NCBI RefSeq assembly: GCF_003008595.1
Contig: NZ_CP027669.1
Coordinates: 2,480,001 to 2,544,000, forward strand
Length of the DNA stretch: 64,000 nt
Direction: 5' to 3'
Origin: Simplicispira suum
GTDB lineage: Bacteria; Pseudomonadota; Gammaproteobacteria; Burkholderiales; Burkholderiaceae_C
Part shown: positions 1 through 8,854 of the stretch, piece after piece
How the letters are laid out: each line of letters begins with the position of its first letter
Position numbering within the stretch: position 1 is the stretch's first letter
The notes under the pieces: model-generated
Told to the model about the DNA's origin: nothing
Seen by the model: only the letters and a program-made list of their open reading frames with translations
Database searches by the model: none
Translations under genes and position numbers: made by a program

Positions 1-130
1 GTGCGACGGCATCCAGATCGGCGGCGCTGACGCTGTGCTGGCGGCAAGCATCTTTCACTATGGCGAGTTCACCGTGGAGCAGGCCAAACGCGCCATGGCC
101 GAGCGCGGCATTCCGGTGCGCTTGGCTTGA
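1..130 (+). CDS. hisF: Imidazole glycerol phosphate synthase cyclase subunit HisF (3' end only)
   Basis: Partial gene; its start lies left of the window. The last 42 codons (frame beginning at base 2) read [17 protein letters not shown] and end [13 protein letters not shown], which matches the C-terminal beta-alpha segment of the HisF (beta/alpha)8 barrel. HisF uses ammonia from HisH to turn PRFAR into imidazole glycerol phosphate and AICAR in histidine synthesis. In related betaproteobacteria hisI and hisE follow directly. Here a repeat and the end of a convergent regulator gene follow instead, and hisI-hisE lie at 42.9 kb. The short length limits certainty, but the residue match is characteristic. 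Confidence 0.8.
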   Translation, partial: CDGIQIGGADAVLAASIFHYGEFTVEQAKRAMAERGIPVRLA

Positions 131-150
131 GTTTACGCCAAAAATACCGG

Positions 151-206
151 TTAAAACAGGCTCTGGCGCTTTATGGGTAAGCGTTAGTAGCTACTAATTT
201 CATAGT
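151..206 (-). repeat. Interspersed palindromic repeat, copy 1
   Basis: Diverged copy of the family described in the findings, in reverse orientation: on the minus strand it reads TAGCTACTAACGCTTACCC followed by ATAAAGCGCCAGAGCC. It occupies almost the whole gap between the convergent ends of hisF and the LytTR regulator, so it could act as a bidirectional transcript end. It has no long T-run. Confidence 0.6.
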
Positions 207-218
207 AAAAGACACGCT

Positions 219-977
219 TCAGCCGTGTGCTATTTCTTCTCGCACCGCAGCCACCTGGCGGCGCGAGACCATGACCGGCTCGGCCAGCCCCGCCAGCCGA
301 ACCGCCCAGCAATCGCCTTCTTCGGCGTCAAAGTGCTTCTCCAGCGCGCGCATTGCGTGGCGTGCCACCAGCGCATTGCGGTGCACGCGCAGCAACTGCG
401 TGCCGTGGCGCGCTTCGAGTTCGGCCAGGGTGCTGTCGAGAACGTAGCTGCGCGATGCGGTGCGCAAGGTCACGTATTTCAGTTCGGCCTTGCATAGCAG
501 CACTTCGGCCAAGGGCACGCGTTCGGTGCGCCCTCGGTCCTGAATCACGAGCACTTCGCCAGACGTGGTCTGCGCGGAAACCGGTGGTGTGTGGGGTGCC
601 ATTTCGCGCAGGCGCTGCACCTTGGCCAGCGCCTGCTGCAGGCGCTCCAGGCGCACCGGTTTGGTCAAATAGTCGGCCGCATCCAGCTCGAACGCGCTGA
701 CCGCGTGCTCGGTGTGTGCGGTGACGAAGACGATGGCTGGCACCCAGGCCAGCGCGCGCACCCGGTGCGCGAACGACAGGCCGTCGAGCCCCGGCATGTG
801 GATGTCCAGCAGCAGCAGATCAAAGCCGCGTCCGTCCACCGGTGCCAGCACGGCCAGGGCGTCGGCGCTGCTGGCGGCTTCGCTGACGCGGTGCGGCGGG
901 TTGGCTGGGCATTCGGCAAGCAAGCTCGCCAGGCGGCGGCGCGCCAGCGCCTCGTCGTCAACGATCAGGATATTCAT
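219..977 (-). CDS. algR: LytTR-family response regulator (AlgR-like)
   Basis: A 252-aa response regulator. The N-terminal receiver domain (about 1-125) has the acidic pair D7/D8, phosphoacceptor D58 in LLLLDIHMPG, T86 and K106 in YLTKPV. A LytTR DNA-binding domain follows (about 145-250, with LLCKAELKYVTLRT and LLRVHRNALVA). The start was chosen at [10 protein letters not shown], because the longer upstream frame is the shadow of the kinase gene. It overlaps the kinase stop by 4 bp (ATGA), so the two are co-transcribed and probably translationally coupled. The family relays kinase signals to promoters through direct-repeat operators. The target genes are not visible here. The symbol is by resemblance to the Pseudomonas AlgZ/AlgR pair. 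Confidence 0.85.
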   Translation of the reverse strand: MNILIVDDEALARRRLASLLAECPANPPHRVSEAASSADALAVLAPVDGRGFDLLLLDIHMPGLDGLSFAHRVRALAWVPAIVFVTAHTEHAVSAFELDAADYLTKPVRLERLQQALAKVQRLREMAPHTPPVSAQTTSGEVLVIQDRGRTERVPLAEVLLCKAELKYVTLRTASRSYVLDSTLAELEARHGTQLLRVHRNALVARHAMRALEKHFDAEEGDCWAVRLAGLAEPVMVSRRQVAAVREEIAHG

Positions 978-2086
978 GTCTTGCGTGTGGCTGGGCTGCG
1001 ATGGCCCGTTTCGGCGGAGTTGGTGGCGCGCTTTGGCGGCAGCGTCAGGCGCACTTCGTACAGGCTGCCACGTACCCCCGCACTGAATTCGGCTTGCACG
1101 TCGTGCAGCAGCGCCAGGCGGGCGCGTACGTTGGCCAGCGCAATGCCGTGTCCAGGCCTCGGTGCGCCAATGCGGGCGCTTTCGGCTGGCAGGGTATTGG
1201 TGATACGAACCACTACACGGCTGCCGCGCAGCTCCGTACTGACGCGCAGGCGCCCGCCCCAACTGCTGGGCTCGACCCCGTGCTTGACGGCGTTTTCGAC
1301 CAGCGGCTGCAACAGCAGCGGCGGCAGCAAGGCGGTGCCCGCGCGCGGATCGATCTGCCACTGCACCTGGAGGCGCTCGCCAAAGCGCACCTGCTCGATG
1401 CCCAGGTAACGCTGCGCCAGCACCAGTTCCTCGGCCAGCGTGACCGCCTCGCCCTGCTCGACCAGCGCATGGCGAAACAAATCGCTCAGGTCTTCCAGCA
1501 GCGATTCGGCCTTGGCCGGTTCGGCCCGCACCAAGGCAATGGCGCTGTTGAGCGTGTTGAACAAAAAATGGGGCCGGATGCGCGATTGCAACTCCGTGAG
1601 CCGCGCAGTGGTGGCGGCCGGAGTGCGCCCGCGCGCGCGCAGCGCCAGCGCCACCACCAGCAGGGCGGCCAGCAGCGCACCCGTAGCGGCGCTGGCCCAC
1701 CAGGGAGGGGATGCGGCCGCACCGACAAAGGCCAGCATGGCGCAGGCCCACAGACCGGCGAGCGCGCCCAGCAGCACGCCGGCGGCGTACTGGCCACGCG
1801 TGGGCAGCCGCTGGATGAGGCGCTTGGCGCTGCAGGCGGCAATCAACCAGGCCAGCGTGGCCGGCAGTGCGCCGCCGGTGAGCAAGGCCAGGCGCGCCAC
1901 CCATTCGACGGGGTTTTGCGTGCCAAACATGGCCCCGACGGCCAGCACGATTTCGACGAACAACACGGCGCGCAGCACGACCCCCAGGTCGCAGGCGTCG
2001 AACACCAGCGCACGCGCGCGTCCCTGCGACTTGAGCGCTGGTTCGGACACTCCGGGAAGGGTCGATAAAATTTGCGTCTCGTGCAT
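974..2086 (-). CDS. algZ: LytS/AlgZ-type membrane sensor histidine kinase
   Basis: A 370-aa kinase. About four hydrophobic segments (roughly 35-55, 63-85, 100-124 and 132-150) form a membrane sensor. The cytoplasmic part carries the His_kinase box with phosphoacceptor H173 in [10 protein letters not shown], the N-box LVENAVKHG (N265) and a glycine box [13 protein letters not shown] near 306. This is the HPK family that pairs with LytTR regulators. It is divergent from argH with about 52 bp between starts, an arrangement I recall from other betaproteobacteria, where hemC usually follows the regulator. Here hemC is absent and hisF converges instead. The signal is unknown. Confidence 0.85.
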   Translation of the reverse strand: MHETQILSTLPGVSEPALKSQGRARALVFDACDLGVVLRAVLFVEIVLAVGAMFGTQNPVEWVARLALLTGGALPATLAWLIAACSAKRLIQRLPTRGQYAAGVLLGALAGLWACAMLAFVGAAASPPWWASAATGALLAALLVVALALRARGRTPAATTARLTELQSRIRPHFLFNTLNSAIALVRAEPAKAESLLEDLSDLFRHALVEQGEAVTLAEELVLAQRYLGIEQVRFGERLQVQWQIDPRAGTALLPPLLLQPLVENAVKHGVEPSSWGGRLRVSTELRGSRVVVRITNTLPAESARIGAPRPGHGIALANVRARLALLHDVQAEFSAGVRGSLYEVRLTLPPKRATNSAETGHRSPATRKT

Positions 2087-2138
2087 TGCGGCATCCGGAA
2101 TGGTCCGGCTGTCATTGGTGCGCGATTATTGCCCTCCC

Positions 2139-3647
2139 ATGCCCACCAGCCAAGACCAGAACGCGCCCACCGGCGCCGCGCCCAACGCCTCCGCCAACCA
2201 GCTCGACACCAAGGCCCAGGCCTGGTCGGCGCTGTTTTCCGAACCCATGAGCGATCTGGTCAAGCGCTACACCGCCAGCGTGTCCTTCGACCAGCGTCTG
2301 TGGCGCGCCGACATCGAGGGCAGCCTGGCGCACGCGGAAATGCTCGCTGCGCAAAGCATCCTCTCGGACTCTGACCACCAGGAGATCGTGCGCGGCCTAC
2401 AGCAGATCCACAGCGAGATTGAAACCGGCCGTTTTGACTGGAAGCTCGATCTGGAAGACGTGCACCTCAACATCGAGGCGCGGCTGACGCAGCTCGTCGG
2501 CGACGCCGGCAAGCGATTGCACACCGGCCGCAGCCGCAATGACCAGGTCGCCACCGATGTGCGCCTGTGGCTGCGCGGCGAGATTGACCTGATTGCCGTG
2601 CTGATGCAAGACCTGCAACGCGCGCTGGTCGAAGTCGCCAGCCGCAACGTCGAAGTCATCCTGCCCGGCTTCACGCACCTGCAGGTGGCACAGCCGGTGA
2701 GCTTCGCCCACCACCTGCTGGCCTATGTCGAGATGTTTGCGCGCGATGCCGAGCGCATGGCGGACGTGCGCCGTCGCGTCAACGTGCTGCCGCTGGGCAG
2801 CGCAGCGCTGGCCGGCACCACCTACCCGCTGGACCGCGAGCGCGTGGCGCGCACGCTGGGCATGGTCGACGAAGACGGCGCCGCCCGCGTCTGCCAGAAC
2901 AGCCTGGACGCGGTGAGCGATCGCGACTTCGCGATCGAGTTCTCCGCTGCCGCCAGCCTGGTGATGGTGCACATCAGCCGCCTGTCGGAAGAACTGGTGC
3001 TGTGGATGAGCCAGAACTTTGCCTTCATCCGCATTGCCGACCGCTTCACCACCGGCTCGTCCATCATGCCGCAGAAGAAAAACCCCGACGTGCCGGAACT
3101 GGCGCGCGGCAAGACCGGGCGCGTGGTCGGGCACCTGATGTCGCTGATCACGCTGATGAAAGGCCAGCCCCTGGCCTACAACAAGGACAACCAGGAAGAC
3201 AAGGAGCCCTTGTTCGACACCGTGGACACGCTCAAGGACACGCTGCGCATCTTTGCCGAGATGATCGGCGGGCAGGTCGATGCGGCCACGGGCGAGAAGA
3301 GTGGCGGCATCACCGTCAACCCTCAGCCCATGGAGGATGCGGCGCGCAAGGGCTATGCCACGGCGACCGATCTGGCCGACTATCTGGTGAAAAAGGGTCT
3401 GCCATTTCGCGACGCGCACGAAACCGTGGCGCATGCCGTGAAGGCGGCGCAATCCCATGGCTGCGATTTGTCCGAGCTGCCGCTCTCCGTGCTGCAGGGT
3501 TTTCACCCGCAAATCGAAAAGGACGTGTACGACGTGCTGAGCCTGCGCGGCTCGCTGGACGCGCGCAATACCCTGGGCGGAACTGCGCCCGCGCAGGTCA
3601 GAATGCAGCTTGCGCGCCACCAGGCGCGCCTGGCCTCAAAAAATTGA
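2139..3647 (+). CDS. argH: Argininosuccinate lyase
   Basis: A 502-aa enzyme that splits argininosuccinate into arginine and fumarate, the last step of arginine synthesis (cytoplasmic homotetramer). Family marks include [13 protein letters not shown] near residue 130, the [12 protein letters not shown] region, and the superfamily signature [15 protein letters not shown] around 306-320 that carries the catalytic serine loop. The ATG at MPTSQDQN was chosen. It leaves a roughly 20-residue Ala/Asn-rich extension before the conserved part, so a slightly later start is possible. It is a stand-alone gene, divergent from the kinase and followed by a repeat copy. Confidence 0.95.
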   Translation: MPTSQDQNAPTGAAPNASANQLDTKAQAWSALFSEPMSDLVKRYTASVSFDQRLWRADIEGSLAHAEMLAAQSILSDSDHQEIVRGLQQIHSEIETGRFDWKLDLEDVHLNIEARLTQLVGDAGKRLHTGRSRNDQVATDVRLWLRGEIDLIAVLMQDLQRALVEVASRNVEVILPGFTHLQVAQPVSFAHHLLAYVEMFARDAERMADVRRRVNVLPLGSAALAGTTYPLDRERVARTLGMVDEDGAARVCQNSLDAVSDRDFAIEFSAAASLVMVHISRLSEELVLWMSQNFAFIRIADRFTTGSSIMPQKKNPDVPELARGKTGRVVGHLMSLITLMKGQPLAYNKDNQEDKEPLFDTVDTLKDTLRIFAEMIGGQVDAATGEKSGGITVNPQPMEDAARKGYATATDLADYLVKKGLPFRDAHETVAHAVKAAQSHGCDLSELPLSVLQGFHPQIEKDVYDVLSLRGSLDARNTLGGTAPAQVRMQLARHQARLASKN

Positions 3648-3656
3648 ATGAAATCG

Positions 3657-3712
3657 TGCTCTAGCGCTTACTGAATAAGCGCTGGAAGCTATACAAATGA
3701 TAGTTTTCAGCA
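3657..3712 (+). repeat. Interspersed palindromic repeat, copy 2
   Basis: One of the best-preserved copies: the core reads CTAGCGCTTACTGAATAAGC then GCTGGAAGCTAT. It lies between argH and the tctC-like gene in the same direction as both. The AGCGCTTA/TAAGCGCT arms can form a short perfect hairpin. Confidence 0.8.
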
Positions 3713-3764
3713 TGCGTCTTCGCATGCTGCTGTGCAGATTTCTACCCGCCAAAGGAGTTCGCCG

Positions 3765-4754
3765 ATGTCCCCGTCCCGCCGCAGCCTGATCTCGCGCGTT
3801 TTGCGCACCACCGCCGCTCTGGGTGCCAGCCTGGCCCTGTGCAGCGCGTTCGCGCAGAGCGCCAAGCCGATACGCATCATGGTGGGCTTTCCGGCCGGTG
3901 GCGGCTCGGACGCCATTGCCCGCCTGCTGGCCGCCAAGCTGCGCACGCCGCTCGGCACCGAGGTGCTGGTGGAAAACCGCCCCGGCGCGGGGGGCCAGAT
4001 TGCAGCGCAGGCGCTCAAGGCGGCGCCCGCAGATGGCAGTGTGTTGTTTCTCTCGCACGATCACACGATTTCGATTCTTCCTTTGGTCGTCAAAAACCCC
4101 GGCTACGCGAGCGAAGCCGATTTCGTTCCCGTGGCGGGTATCGCCACCTTCGTGAACGCCTTTGCAGTCTCGGGCGGCACGCCGGCCAACAGCTTTGCTG
4201 CGTATGTAGATTGGGTCAAGGCGAAGAACGGCGGCAAGGACGCGGTGGGTATTCCGGCACCTGCCTCCACGCCGGAGTTTCTGGTGAAGGTGATTGCCGA
4301 CAAATACAAGCTCGATCTGGTGTCCGCCCCGTACCGCGGCAGCGCGCCCATGGTCACCGACATGCTGGGCAACCAGATTCACGCCGGCGTTGGCTCAGTG
4401 CAGGACTTTATTGAAAACCACCGCGCCGGCAAGATTCGCGTCGTCGCGGTACTGGGCACTGAACGGCAGGCGGCACTGCCCGATGTACCCACGTTCGACG
4501 AAATCGGCCTCAAGGGGTTTGAAGACCTGCCGTACTACGGCATCTACGCGCCCAAGGGCACCCCAGCGGCCGAACTCAAGCGCCTGTCTGGCGGCGTGGC
4601 GCAGGTGCTGGCGCTGCCTGATGTGAACGCCCAGCTGACGGCACTGGGGCTCACGGTCGAGTACATGACCGGCGAGCAGCTGGCCAAACGCCAGAGCGCC
4701 TACACCAAGGCCTGGACGCGCATCATCCAGACCAGCGGCTTTCAACCTCAGTAG
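3765..4754 (+). CDS. Tripartite tricarboxylate transporter substrate-binding protein (Bug/TctC family)
   Basis: A 329-aa periplasmic solute-binding protein. The N-terminal 30 or so residues are a signal peptide (RRSLISRVLRTTAALGAS then ALCSAFAQS). The mature part begins KPIRIMVGFPAGGGSDAIAR, the hallmark phosphate/carboxylate-loop region of Bug proteins. The motif VENRPGAGGQIAAQAL and the C-terminal YMTGEQLAKR are also typical. The start is supported by an AAAGGAG ribosome site 7 bases upstream. Bug proteins are greatly expanded in Burkholderiales and often occur without TctA/TctB membrane partners, as here. The ligand, usually a carboxylate, cannot be told from sequence. A good hairpin terminator follows. 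Confidence 0.9.
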   Translation: MSPSRRSLISRVLRTTAALGASLALCSAFAQSAKPIRIMVGFPAGGGSDAIARLLAAKLRTPLGTEVLVENRPGAGGQIAAQALKAAPADGSVLFLSHDHTISILPLVVKNPGYASEADFVPVAGIATFVNAFAVSGGTPANSFAAYVDWVKAKNGGKDAVGIPAPASTPEFLVKVIADKYKLDLVSAPYRGSAPMVTDMLGNQIHAGVGSVQDFIENHRAGKIRVVAVLGTERQAALPDVPTFDEIGLKGFEDLPYYGIYAPKGTPAAELKRLSGGVAQVLALPDVNAQLTALGLTVEYMTGEQLAKRQSAYTKAWTRIIQTSGFQPQ

Positions 4755-4775
4755 GGCGGTTGGATCGGTAGCGGC

Positions 4776-4804
4776 GGCAGCGTCGCCCGCTGCCCTGTTT
4801 TTTT
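4776..4804 (+). terminator. Intrinsic terminator after the Bug-family gene
   Basis: A perfect 7-bp stem, GGCAGCG paired with CGCTGCC around a 5-base loop, is followed within four bases by a run of seven T residues. It lies 22 bases after the stop codon. The convergent GGDEF-EAL gene ends 41 bases further on. Confidence 0.8.
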
Positions 4805-4844
4805 CGCCAACGCGATAGACCTGAATCAGCGGGGTCTGAAAACC

Positions 4845-7800
4845 TCAGATGCCCTCGCCTATCTCTGCAAAAGCTGCGGCCTGGCTGCTGTCGGCATATT
4901 CCTCCAGCGCTTGGATGGCAAGGGGTCGGCTGAAGAAGTAGCCCTGATAGGCTTGGCAGCCCTGCCGTGCCAGAAAGTCGCGCTGTTCGGCCTGCTCGAC
5001 CCCTTCGGCAATAACCTCCAGCCCCAGGCTCTCTGACAGGGCCACGATCATGCGGGCGATGGCGGCATCGTTGGCATCCGTCAGCACATGGGAGACAAAT
5101 CCCTGGTCGATTTTCAGCTGATCCAGGGGCAGGCGCTTGAGGTAGCCCAGCGACGAGTAGCCGGTACCGAAATCATCCAGCGAGAAGCACACGCCCCGGG
5201 CCTTGAGGGCACTCATCTTGGCGATCACTTCCTCGATATTGGTGATAAGCAGGCTTTCCGTCAGCTCAAGTTTCAGCCGCCGGGGGTTGGCGCTGGTCTC
5301 CTGCAGCACCGCGAGCACCTGCTCGACAAAATCGGCATGGTGGAACTGCCGGGCACTTACATTCACGGCCATGGTCAGGTGCTGGCGGTCGGGACGCTGT
5401 GCCCATGCAGCCAGTTGTCTGCAAGCGGTTTCCAGCACCCAGCGGCCCAGGGGCAAAATCAGGCCGGTGTCCTCTGCCAGCGCAATGAATTCAAGCGGTG
5501 AGACGACGGAGCGCTGCGGATGCTGCCAGCGCACCAGCGCCTCCACGCCCACCATGGCGCCCGCCTGATTCACCTGGGGCTGGTAGTGCAGGATGAATTC
5601 CTGCTGCTGCAGCGCGATGCGCAATTCCTTTTCCAGCGCCACGCGTTCGGCCAGCACCGACTGCATCTGCGGGTCGAAGAAGCACAAGGCATTGCGCCCG
5701 GACGCCTTGGCGCGGTACATCGCCAGGTCGGCCTGCTTGAGCAGTTCTTCCACAGAACCCAGGGGCTCGCCAAACAGCGTCACCCCAATGCTGGGCGTGT
5801 TGTGGTGCACGCTGTCCTGCAGCACATAGGGCTCGTTAAGGGCGAGCAGGATGGCAGTGCCCACCGCTTCGGCCTGCTTGACGGTCTGCAGGGTGTCCTG
5901 GCTCAGGCCCTCGAGCATGACGACAAATTCATCGCCTCCGAGCCGGGCCACGGTATCTCCTTCGCGCACGCAGCCGATCAGGCGCTGGGCCACCTGCTGT
6001 AGCAGCAGGTCTCCAACGTAGTGGCCGCGCGTGTCGTTGAGGCCCTTGAAATCATCGAGGTCGATGAAAAACAGCGCCCCCCCGCGCTGGTTGCGCATGC
6101 TGACGATCAGGGCATGCTCCAGGCGGTCCAGCAGCAAGCGCCGGTTGGGCAGGCCCGTCAGCGGGTCCGAAAACGCAAGCAACTGGATGCGCTCTTCGTT
6201 CTGCTTCTGGCGTGTGATGTCCGAGAACGTGGCGACGTAGTGTGTCGGCTGGCCCGGCGGCGCGTCCACCGTCGTGATGGACAGCCATTGGGGGTAGATT
6301 TCACCCGCTTTGCGCCGGTTCCATACCTCGCCTTGCCAGCGGCCGTAGCGTGTGATGGCTTCCCACATGTCGGTGTAGAACTTGCGATCATGGCGCCCCG
6401 ATTGAAGCATGCGGGGGTTCTGGCCAATCGCTTCTTCGCGGTCGTAGCCGGTGATGGTGCAGAAGGCCCGGTTGACGGCAATGATGGTGCCATCGCGTTC
6501 GGTAATGGTCACTCCCTCGGCGATGTTGTCGAAGACCGTGGCCGCCTGGCGCAAGTCATTTTCCATGCGCGTGCGTTCGGTGATGTCGAGCATGACACCG
6601 ACCAGCCCGCCCACGCTGCCGTCAGGGAGGGTGAACGTGGCTTTGTGGAAGATGACCTGGCGCAGCTGCCCATCGGCATGGCGGACCTCGCTTTCGTAGA
6701 TTTGTTTTCCGCGCTGCGCCAGAAGCTCACGGTCCGCGCTCAGGTACCTGTCGGCCAGCGGCTGGGTGGCAATGCCAAGGGGTGTTTTTCCAATGAAGTC
6801 TGCCGCAGGTTTTCCGATGAAGGACTCGAAGGCGCTGTTGCAACCCAGATAGCGAAGTTGAGCGTCCTTGTAAAACAGCGGGCTGGGAATGGCCTCGATC
6901 AGCTGGTGCATGAAGCTCAGCTGCCGCGACAACTCCTCGGTGCGCGCCTGAACGCGCTCTTCCATTGCCACGTTGGCTTGCTGCAGTGCGTTGCTGCGCT
7001 CCTCAAGCAGCTGCTGGTCGTGCCGCCGTTCCGTCACGTCCTGTACGGTTTCGATCGCGCCTGTCAGCTGGCCCTGCGCATCGTGCAGCGGGGCGGCCGT
7101 AATGTGCAGCCAGCGCCCGTTCTCTCCCACGTCGGGCAGAAACAGCTCGGCCTCCAGCGCGCCTGCGATCAGGCTCGAGTGGCGGAAGCCGGGGCAATGG
7201 GCAGCAAGCACATCGTCCTCAGCCTGGTCCACCAGCAGGCTGGCTAGGGTAGGCCGGGGGCTTTCGTACCAGCCGCGCCAGGCCTCGTCGTGGCCCAGCA
7301 TGGTGGCGGCGTCCATACCCGTCAGGGCGGTGCAGGCACGGTTCCAGTGGGTGATGCGGTGCCGAGCGTCGATGACAAAGGTGGCCAGCGGGCTGCCATC
7401 GACAATCTGCGCGAGCTGGCGTTCCCGCTCGCGAATCGCCAGTTCCGCACGCCGAAGTTCGGTGATGTTGCTGCCGATACCGTGGTAGCCCACGAAGTGC
7501 CTTTGGTCGTCAAACCGGGGGCCACCGCTGACCGAAAAATATTGGGTACTGCCGTCTTCCGCATCGATTTCGTATTCAAAGTGGCGGAACGATTCGCGCC
7601 GCTCGTGAAAGGCAAGATGCTCTGCCAACTGCTCGGCTGAAATTCCTTGAATCGGCAAGTCCCAGCGCCGCTTGCCCAGGAAGTAGCTGGGATCGCGGCG
7701 CAATTTTTCCGTCGAGTTTCCGAAAAAACGGGTAAAACGAAATTCCGTGTCCTGTTCCCAGAACCAGTCGGACGATAGATTGGAAAAATCCGTCAGTGTG

Positions 7801-8699
7801 CGGGTGCGCAGTTTGACCTGGCGCTCCGCGCTTTCGTAGGCCGCGCGCAATGCGGTGTCGGCCCGGTGTCGTTCGGTGACATCGGTGTAAGTGGAAACCA
7901 GGCTGCCATCGGGCAGCGGCCTGTCGACAACGGCCAGGACGGTGCCCTGGGGATTCACATGCTCGAAGGCGCTGGGTTGGCCCGCGCGCACCCGTGCCAC
8001 CCTGCGGAACACCAGGGACTGCAGTTCTGCCGGGGAATGGCCCGTGCTTTCTGCGTAGCGCTGCAATATCTCTTCCAGCGGCTGGCCAAAGTGAACCGCA
8101 GTTTCGGGAACGCCGATCAGTTCCAAAAACCGCCGGTTCCACACGACCAGTTGCAAACGACTGTCGAACAGCGTGATGCCCTGGTCAATGTGGTTGACGG
8201 CGTCATGCAGGCGGCTGAGACTGAATGCCATGGCCTGGCTGGCATGGCCCAGCAAGTCGGTCAGCCGGGTATTTGGGGTACTGCGGCCCAGCGCTTGTCC
8301 GGTGGTGGGAGGTGCGGGCGCAGAGGATGCAGCGGCTTCCCTTCGCACCTGCAGCAGCGATGTCACGCAAAAGCGCACGACCCGCGCCAGAGGTCGCACC
8401 ACCTGCAGCGGCCCGGCAATAGCGAAGCAGGCCACTCGCTGACCACCCAGGTCGATACCCATATTGATGCCCTCGCGCACGGTCGCCGAGCGGGCGGCTT
8501 CCTCCGGTGTGACGCTGTATTCTTCCAGCGCCCCTTGCATGATGCGCAGCGCCACCTCGTGCGTGTGGCCGATACGCTCGCGCTCGCTCGACGCCACGAT
8601 TCGCCCGGCGTCACCCATGAAGCTGCAGACCAAACCCAACTCCGCGTGAAGTACATCACACAGGTCCTGACCAAAAGGTATGTCGAACGGCGTGGGCAT
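4845..8699 (-). CDS. Diacid-recognition / multi-PAS / GGDEF-EAL cyclic-di-GMP protein
   Basis: A 1284-aa protein with no signal peptide or membrane span, so probably cytoplasmic. The first about 120 residues resemble the putative sugar-diacid recognition domain of CdaR regulators (VCSFMGDAGRIVASSERERI, REGINMGIDLGGQRVACFAI). About five PAS segments follow (roughly 170-800). The GGDEF domain has the intact motif near 919-923 and an intact RxxD inhibitory site (REGD). The EAL domain has EALVRW near 1051, ELTESLL and DDFGTGYSSL, so both catalytic halves look competent for making and breaking c-di-GMP. The start at MPTPFDIPFG was preferred to an ATG 27 codons upstream because the homologous domain begins there. 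Neither has a strong ribosome site. Confidence 0.88.
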   Translation of the reverse strand: MPTPFDIPFGQDLCDVLHAELGLVCSFMGDAGRIVASSERERIGHTHEVALRIMQGALEEYSVTPEEAARSATVREGINMGIDLGGQRVACFAIAGPLQVVRPLARVVRFCVTSLLQVRREAAASSAPAPPTTGQALGRSTPNTRLTDLLGHASQAMAFSLSRLHDAVNHIDQGITLFDSRLQLVVWNRRFLELIGVPETAVHFGQPLEEILQRYAESTGHSPAELQSLVFRRVARVRAGQPSAFEHVNPQGTVLAVVDRPLPDGSLVSTYTDVTERHRADTALRAAYESAERQVKLRTRTLTDFSNLSSDWFWEQDTEFRFTRFFGNSTEKLRRDPSYFLGKRRWDLPIQGISAEQLAEHLAFHERRESFRHFEYEIDAEDGSTQYFSVSGGPRFDDQRHFVGYHGIGSNITELRRAELAIRERERQLAQIVDGSPLATFVIDARHRITHWNRACTALTGMDAATMLGHDEAWRGWYESPRPTLASLLVDQAEDDVLAAHCPGFRHSSLIAGALEAELFLPDVGENGRWLHITAAPLHDAQGQLTGAIETVQDVTERRHDQQLLEERSNALQQANVAMEERVQARTEELSRQLSFMHQLIEAIPSPLFYKDAQLRYLGCNSAFESFIGKPAADFIGKTPLGIATQPLADRYLSADRELLAQRGKQIYESEVRHADGQLRQVIFHKATFTLPDGSVGGLVGVMLDITERTRMENDLRQAATVFDNIAEGVTITERDGTIIAVNRAFCTITGYDREEAIGQNPRMLQSGRHDRKFYTDMWEAITRYGRWQGEVWNRRKAGEIYPQWLSITTVDAPPGQPTHYVATFSDITRQKQNEERIQLLAFSDPLTGLPNRRLLLDRLEHALIVSMRNQRGGALFFIDLDDFKGLNDTRGHYVGDLLLQQVAQRLIGCVREGDTVARLGGDEFVVMLEGLSQDTLQTVKQAEAVGTAILLALNEPYVLQDSVHHNTPSIGVTLFGEPLGSVEELLKQADLAMYRAKASGRNALCFFDPQMQSVLAERVALEKELRIALQQQEFILHYQPQVNQAGAMVGVEALVRWQHPQRSVVSPLEFIALAEDTGLILPLGRWVLETACRQLAAWAQRPDRQHLTMAVNVSARQFHHADFVEQVLAVLQETSANPRRLKLELTESLLITNIEEVIAKMSALKARGVCFSLDDFGTGYSSLGYLKRLPLDQLKIDQGFVSHVLTDANDAAIARMIVALSESLGLEVIAEGVEQAEQRDFLARQGCQAYQGYFFSRPLAIQALEEYADSSQAAAFAEIGEGI

Positions 8700-8854
8700 G
8701 GCGTATTGTGCTGGCAGGATGGCACGACGCCGGGGTACTTGCAAGGGGTTGCAAGCGCAGCCGCGTGCCTTCGTGAGCATGGCACCATCGGTGTTTGCCA
8801 GCGCGTAAGCGCGGCTATTTTTGCTCGCTTTGTCGTTGCGCTGAGGAGACCAGG

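Noticed and set aside
219..1904. One long 561-codon minus-strand frame
   Set aside because: Only its last 252 codons are a real protein (the response regulator). The earlier part lies out of frame across the histidine kinase gene.
1440..2138. N-terminal extension of argH by about 230 codons
   Set aside because: The extension is an antisense shadow of the kinase gene; conserved argininosuccinate lyase sequence begins after 2139.
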